From Micromonospora sp. NBC_01699 (GTDB lineage Bacteria; Actinomycetota; Actinomycetes; Mycobacteriales; Micromonosporaceae): a stretch of 64,000 bases of DNA. Below the pieces are notes generated by a model. It worked only from the letters and a program-made list of their open reading frames with translations. It did not search any database and had not been told where the DNA came from. Each line of letters opens with the position of its first letter. Within the stretch, counting starts at the first letter, position 1. The position numbers were made by a program, and so were the translations under genes. Positions 63,675-64,000 of this stretch are shown piece by piece. Location: assembly GCF_036250065.1 (NCBI RefSeq), contig NZ_CP109199.1, positions 4,154,001-4,218,000 on the forward strand. Direction: 5' to 3'.

Positions 63675-64000
63675 TCAGGGCCGGAAGGTGCGGCGGTAGG
63701 TCTCGGGCGGCACCCCGAGCTGATGGCCGAAGTGGCGGCGCAGCGTCGTCGCGGTGCCCATGCCCGTCCGCGCCGCGACCTGCTCGACGCTCAGGTCGGA
63801 GGTCTCCAGCAACTCCTGTGCCCGCCGGATCCGCTGGGTCAGCAGCCAGCGCAGTGGGCTCGTCCCGGTCACCGCGTTGAAGTGCCGGGCCAGGTTGCGC
63901 GAGCTCATCCCGGCCTCCCGCGCCAGGTCACGCACCGTCAACGGACGGTCGACGCGTTCCAGCGCCCAGGCCATCAGGCCGGCGAGCACGTTGTTCCGGC
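63675..64000 (-). CDS. AraC-family regulator, GlxA type (partial, runs off right edge)
   Basis: Only the C-terminal 108 or so residues are inside the window. They form both helix-turn-helix units of an AraC DNA-binding domain (LTVRDLAREAGMSSRNLARH and LSVEQVAARTGMGTATTLRR), ending in GVPPETYRRTFRP as in GlxA-type regulators. The N-terminal DJ-1/PfpI-like sensor typical of that group would lie beyond the edge. It is convergent with the amylase gene, so a regulatory link to it is not implied. Confidence 0.8.
   Translation of the reverse strand, partial: RNNVLAGLMAWALERVDRPLTVRDLAREAGMSSRNLARHFNAVTGTSPLRWLLTQRIRRAQELLETSDLSVEQVAARTGMGTATTLRRHFGHQLGVPPETYRRTFRP

Overview
The window is high-GC DNA (GC-rich third codon positions, many GTG starts, start/stop overlaps of the ATGA or GTGA type). 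Its gene content (type IIA topoisomerase pair, a UvrA-like resistance ATPase next to a TetR regulator, large secreted multidomain glycosidases, a NACHT/membrane protein, an AbiEi/DUF559-like gene) points to a filamentous actinobacterium, most likely of the Micromonosporaceae. No rRNA, tRNA, CRISPR array or transposase gene was seen. The organism assignment is an inference from style and content, not a database match.

Layout: 1-3197 is a sugar ABC importer (permease cut by the left edge, substrate-binding lipoprotein) divergent from a LacI-type regulator, with a near-perfect LacI-type operator between them. 3198-6176 holds repeats, a small membrane protein, a gene fragment, and a NACHT NTPase with a membrane-embedded glycine-rich C-terminus. 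6164-10656 contains an AhpD-like / MetE-like pair, a beta-helix lipoprotein and an exported asparaginase. 10777-15511 is a topoisomerase IV-type pair. 15746-20381 has an SDR, a GNAT and a TetR gene divergent from a UvrA-like ATPase.

21135-31034 is a run of four large exported carbohydrate-active proteins: GH95-like, ThuA-DUF1080-F5/8C, PQQ-type sugar dehydrogenase-PKD-CBM6, and GH99. Three of them end in the same fascin-like beta-trefoil module, and hairpins separate most of the genes. 31247-34991 holds housekeeping and small genes (DEAD-box helicase, YkvA-like protein, methyltransferase). 35039-39276 is a compact operon (FecCD permease with a frameshift, half of a PLP-dependent synthase, ATP-grasp ligase, MFS exporter) that looks like a worn metallophore or dipeptide pathway.

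39209-45604 includes an APC permease, an orphan condensation-domain protein with an Ala-Pro repeat, a winged-helix protein and a rhodanese. 45780-54609 has a large reprolysin-like exported protease, an NmrA-like protein, a broken AbiEi/DUF559 gene, a Tat-exported M28 peptidase and an acyltransferase-3. 54742-60518 is a translationally coupled formate dehydrogenase operon with a small HTH-like protein in front and a 44-residue membrane protein at the end. It is followed by a divergent exported GH13 amylase/pullulanase-like enzyme and a GlxA/AraC-type regulator cut by the right edge.

Two short families of palindromic repeats link distant parts of the window: a 71-bp element at 20427 and 41929 in opposite orientations, and a second element at 3671 and 51707. 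They are among the most distinctive signals that gene calls do not explain.
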